Of a stretch of DNA of 64,000 nt, positions 60,860-64,000 are shown in pieces (within the stretch, counting starts at the first letter, position 1; each line of letters starts with the position of its first letter). The position numbers and the translations under genes were made by a program. The notes under the pieces are model-generated. The model was not told the origin of the DNA and ran no database searches. It was given only the letters and a program-made list of their open reading frames with translations. Origin of the DNA: Armigeres subalbatus (Eukaryota; Arthropoda; Insecta; Diptera; Culicidae); assembly GCF_024139115.2 (NCBI RefSeq), contig NC_085141.1, positions 32,193,242-32,257,241 on the forward strand. The letters run 5' to 3'.

Positions 60860-62370
60860 GGTGAATGATTGCATCTTAAGTTAGAAACAACAATCACAGT
60901 TATAATTGATTGATCTGGTCTCTCATAGTTGAGTCTTAAAGGAAAAAATGAAAAGATATTGATTGTAGTTAGGTTACATGGTACTAACGCAAGATAGATT
61001 TTAAGACCCCGTGACCCTTTTTTAAATGTCATATTTACAAAGTCTTGCTCAGTCCTACATTTGCCAACGATTAGAAACAATAGCTTAGATAACACAATAA
61101 AAACGTTTTCATGATTACGATTCGACTAAGAGAACGATACTATTCAATGGATTACTGTTGACCAAAAAGGAATAAAGTTGAAAAGCATTAAATACAATCA
61201 TTTCATTTAAATCTCGCTGGTTCAACCAGTTTTTGATTAATAATCAATAACGTCGCAGTCTTAGTAGCCATTGACCTTTCTGCGTATGTTTTCTTCTCAT
61301 TTTGCCAAATTTAACTGCGGCTTTGATTGTTGTGTCTTTGTTTTTGTTGATGCTGCATATTTTCCAGGAACCGAAGGATTCAGTAGGGAAGATAATTCCC
61401 AGCAGACGAAGAGAACTCATTCCAGACGATTGATTGCTTACATAACAACGCTGATGCTGTTCCGATCGGCAATCTAGGTACCTCAATTCGACACGGGGAA
61501 ACGACGTCAGGCAGGAAAGAGAAATTGGTGTCCTGCCACGGAAGCAGCTGGTCCGATTTCTCCCGAATTGACCATCCGAAATAATCAAATTGCAGCCGGA
61601 AACCGGTTCCAGCTTCCCATCCCTCCAAACAGACGTCACAAAACTGCATAAACTCCCGATTCTCAGGTTTCACTTCGAAAAAGAAAAACATTCATAAAAA
61701 TTCATCAAATTCCACAAACGCCATTTTGCTCGGTGCCTTCTCGCTCACTCCCACACGAATTGCGGTCACTTTGTCACGACGGACCACTAATTTGCCTGGC
61801 GCCATCTCGCTCACTCCCACACACGAGATATCCGTTCACAATCGTCTTCGTCGGCTGCGATTTGGTCATCGTCTCTTTCGTCGTCGTCGTTCGGCAAGGA
61901 ATTTCATTCCCGTTGCACCCAGAACCAGACCGAATCGGAATTATATCCTTCCATCTGCACTTACGCCACTTGTTTATTCCTATATTTTCACACTCCCGAT
62001 CGTATCCGCCCTTGTTTTACGTTATTTTCAGATTTTTGTCACGTCCGAGTATTTAATTTCCACAAAAATGCAAATTTCCTGGGTAGGGCTGCAAGCACAA
62101 AAACAGCGAGCCGCGCGACGAACGACCAATCCGAAACTCGCTTTCCTCGCACAAACGATTCGACTGACTGACTTCTTGCGGGGTGACGGATCACGAAACC
62201 GACCTAAACCGACGAATGCGACCGACGATGATGACGTTTGGTGACGATGATGATCATTCGCTGTCATCGCCTGCACAGTTACAAAAAAGTATCTAGTTTT
62301 AGGTATTTTTTTTGTCTTTCCTTTACACACCCGTTTCAAACTATTCAGAGACTGAGTGAAATTGAATACA
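60860..62370. promoter_or_regulatory. Non-repetitive region with CpG-rich patch (61490-62270)
   Basis: 61490-62270 is richer in CG dinucleotides and GC than anything nearby and contains no recognised transposon. CTCGCTCACTCCCACAC occurs twice, at 61740 and 61808. It looks like a promoter/first-exon region, either of a neighbouring gene or a distal Cdc42 promoter. No conserved protein can be read on either strand, so this is inference only. Confidence 0.3.
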
Positions 62371-62373
62371 GTA

Positions 62374-62614
62374 CACTGACAAAAATCCAATCATATCCAT
62401 TATGTGTGGCACACATAAATTTTGACTATAGCATTTCCCACATAACGGCTATGTGAATTCGCATAGCATGTATGTGGAAACACACATAACCGTTATTAAC
62501 TAATAACCTTTATGTGGATTCACCTATAGCGGGTGGTTATTAACGCACACATAAAATTTATTTGTAAATTTCTTTAGATTTTTGCCATTAAAAATGTGTG
62601 GATTTTTATTAGTG
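62374..62614. mobile_element. TA-flanked MITE, 241 bp (CACTGACAAAAATCC ends)
   Basis: Left CACTGACAAAAATCCAATC; right the complement of CACTAATAAAAATCCACAC; TA on both sides (62372-62373, 62615-62616). Its interior has several ACATAA-CGG-TATGTG inverted motifs. Confidence 0.75.
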
Positions 62615-62616
62615 TA

Positions 62617-62906
62617 GACGTTCGATAACTGCAAGTCATTTAACTGCAATGCTTTTTTAACTGCAATTCGATAGTTGCAACAGTTTTGCAGTTATCGGAC
62701 CGCTAAACTTCAAACTGGTGTCAAACTCAGTGACAGCTGCATTCCCAAGTAACCACTAGGCCGTTAAAAATGGCATTAATAATAATGGCATAATAATTAA
62801 TTATTCGATTCTATAGTCGCATTAACGACATGGCAACATTGCTGATAAGATCTAAATTGCACTTGAGTGCTGCTCAAAAGCCGCTTTTGGCGAATTATTC
62901 GGCTGA
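62617..62906. other. Possible decayed TIR element
   Basis: CGATAACTGCAAG near 62622 pairs with TTGCAGTTATCGG near 62688, so a small palindromic remnant may be present; no clear target duplication. The rest (62740-62906) is unassigned. Confidence 0.35.
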
Positions 62907-63295
62907 TATAGACGAATCCAAGTAAAAATAAGAAGAAGGCACACGACGGTGTTAACTTTGACAGATCCTACAGCGCAGCATAGGAAGATCATTTTAAAAT
63001 GCTTATAATAAATTCTAGACAAATTGTAATTAAAATCTGATTGATGTAGGGTACGGAAAAAGTTCTGAATTACATATTTGGAAGCTTATCTCAATTTTTT
63101 GTATATTTTCCAAAAATGTATCTATCATACAGTTCGGAACTTTTTCCGTATCATACATCAATCAGATTTTAATTAAATTTTGTCTAGAATTTATTATAAG
63201 CATTTTAAAATGATCTTCCTATGCTGTGCTGTAGGATCTGTCAAAGTTAACACCGTCGTTTGTCTTCTTCTTATTTTTACTTGGATTCGTCTATA
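62907..63295. mobile_element. Snapback MITE, 389 bp, near-perfect inverted arms
   Basis: Arms of about 165 bp (62907-63070 and 63133-63295) are nearly exact inverted copies, from TATAGACGAATCC inward through TTAACTTTGACAGATCCTAC to the central region around 63100. Short loop of roughly 60 bp. TATA at both tips could be part of a TA duplication. No ORF. Confidence 0.85.
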
Positions 63296-63573
63296 GTGCA
63301 TGCCCCTACTATTTTTCCACGCTTATGCGAAAATGTCAAAATATTTATACGAGTTGGAAAACGAGAAAAAAAATGAAACGTAAAATCTAGACCAACATTT
63401 GAAAAGGGCGGAATTCCATTAACATGAAACCGAGTAAATCGCTTGCCAAGTTTTAAACTTATAATTCAATTCCTATTTAGTGAATATTCAACAAAAAATG
63501 AATTTTTTGCATATTATAGATGAAAACCACCTTTCTCTTCGATGTGCTGTGCCAAAATATGCAGCTAAGTGTA

Positions 63574-63843
63574 CACGCAAAAAAATATTGCAGTCGAAAC
63601 TACTATTCCGAGGGTTATTTTAAAAATATGCACCGACGATTTTCAGCAGATAACAAACCCGTTTGATTTTACCATGCGCGCAGTAAAAATCAACTGTGGC
63701 CCATGCGGTATGTTGTCACATGAACTGAAACAGTGGTGAGTTTCTCTGAAACCATGGTAATATTTACTGAAATTTGATGGTAGTTTTAAAAACAGAGCGT
63801 AGTCTACAAAATAGTAGTTTTTACAACGGATTTTTTTTCTGTG
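63574..63843. mobile_element. TA-flanked MITE, 270 bp (CACGCAAAAAAAT / CACAGAAAAAAAAT ends)
   Basis: Left CACGCAAAAAAATATTG and right the complement of CACAGAAAAAAAATCCG, both followed inward by AAACTACTATT. TA flanks both ends (63572-63573, 63844-63845). Confidence 0.75.
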
Positions 63844-64000
63844 TACACTCAGGAATAAAACTAATCCGAGAATGGTTTTAAATTAAACTTTTCCGTCATT
63901 TCTGAAAGTTATACTAAGCTAGTGTGAAAATGTATACTATCAATGATTATAATTTAAACTGAGCGGGATTAACGTAGAAATATATGTTGCTTGTATTCTG

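Overview
The window looks like a piece of a large, repeat-rich dipteran genome, most likely a culicine mosquito of the Aedes type. That assignment is inference. It rests on an insect-type Cdc42 gene with enormous introns, several RTE-clade (JAM1-like) LINE copies, a tRNA-derived SINE, copia and BEL/Pao elements, and many MITEs. I saw no bacterial genes, rRNA, tRNA gene or CRISPR array.

The one host gene I can reconstruct is Cdc42, on the minus strand. Its four coding exons are 47908-47731, 32870-32761, 32685-32488 and 7977-7888. Together they give an intact 191-residue small GTPase with a CKFL prenylation box. All splice junctions are GT-AG and in phase. The introns are 14.9 kb, 75 bp and 24.5 kb. 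The two large introns are packed with nested transposons, and most of the window is this one transcription unit.

Layout. 1-1850: a copia element inserted in a BEL/Pao gag. 1851-4440: fragments of a Jockey/CR1-like LINE. 4700-5935: an RTE endonuclease fragment split by a MULE-like MITE. 5.9-7.9 kb: AT-rich, probably Cdc42 3'UTR. 8.0-10.6 kb: an RTE-1 copy inside a small MITE. 10.6-14.1 kb: mostly unassigned, with a GC-rich island. 14.2-26.2 kb: one old RTE-2 LINE broken by two inverted 1.14-kb elements (A and B), a pogo/Tigger-like element, a full-length RTE-1, LINE ORF1 debris and a snapback element. 26.4-32.2 kb: a span bounded by CAGGGTG inverted ends. 34.8-38.8 kb: a TTAA-flanked element whose core is a palindromic 24-bp minisatellite. 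40.8-44.2 kb: a full-length RTE-2.

Upstream of Cdc42 (48.3 kb onward) lie a SINE split by a Harbinger-like MITE and a LINE split by a hAT-like MITE. Then comes a triple nest at 52.5-55.5 kb (copia, then hAT-like, then MULE-like), a third RTE-1 copy, more LINE debris, a CpG-rich promoter-like patch near 61.7-62.3 kb, and three small palindromic or TIR elements at the right edge.

The recurring theme is DNA transposons that carry internal minisatellites. Several unrelated non-autonomous elements (TTAA-type, hAT-type and MULE-type) contain tandem arrays. The 4-kb TTAA element with a foldback array of about 115 units is the most unusual object here. Boundaries quoted to the base rest on matching inverted ends plus target-site duplications read directly from the sequence. 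Family names are by resemblance and were not searched against a database.
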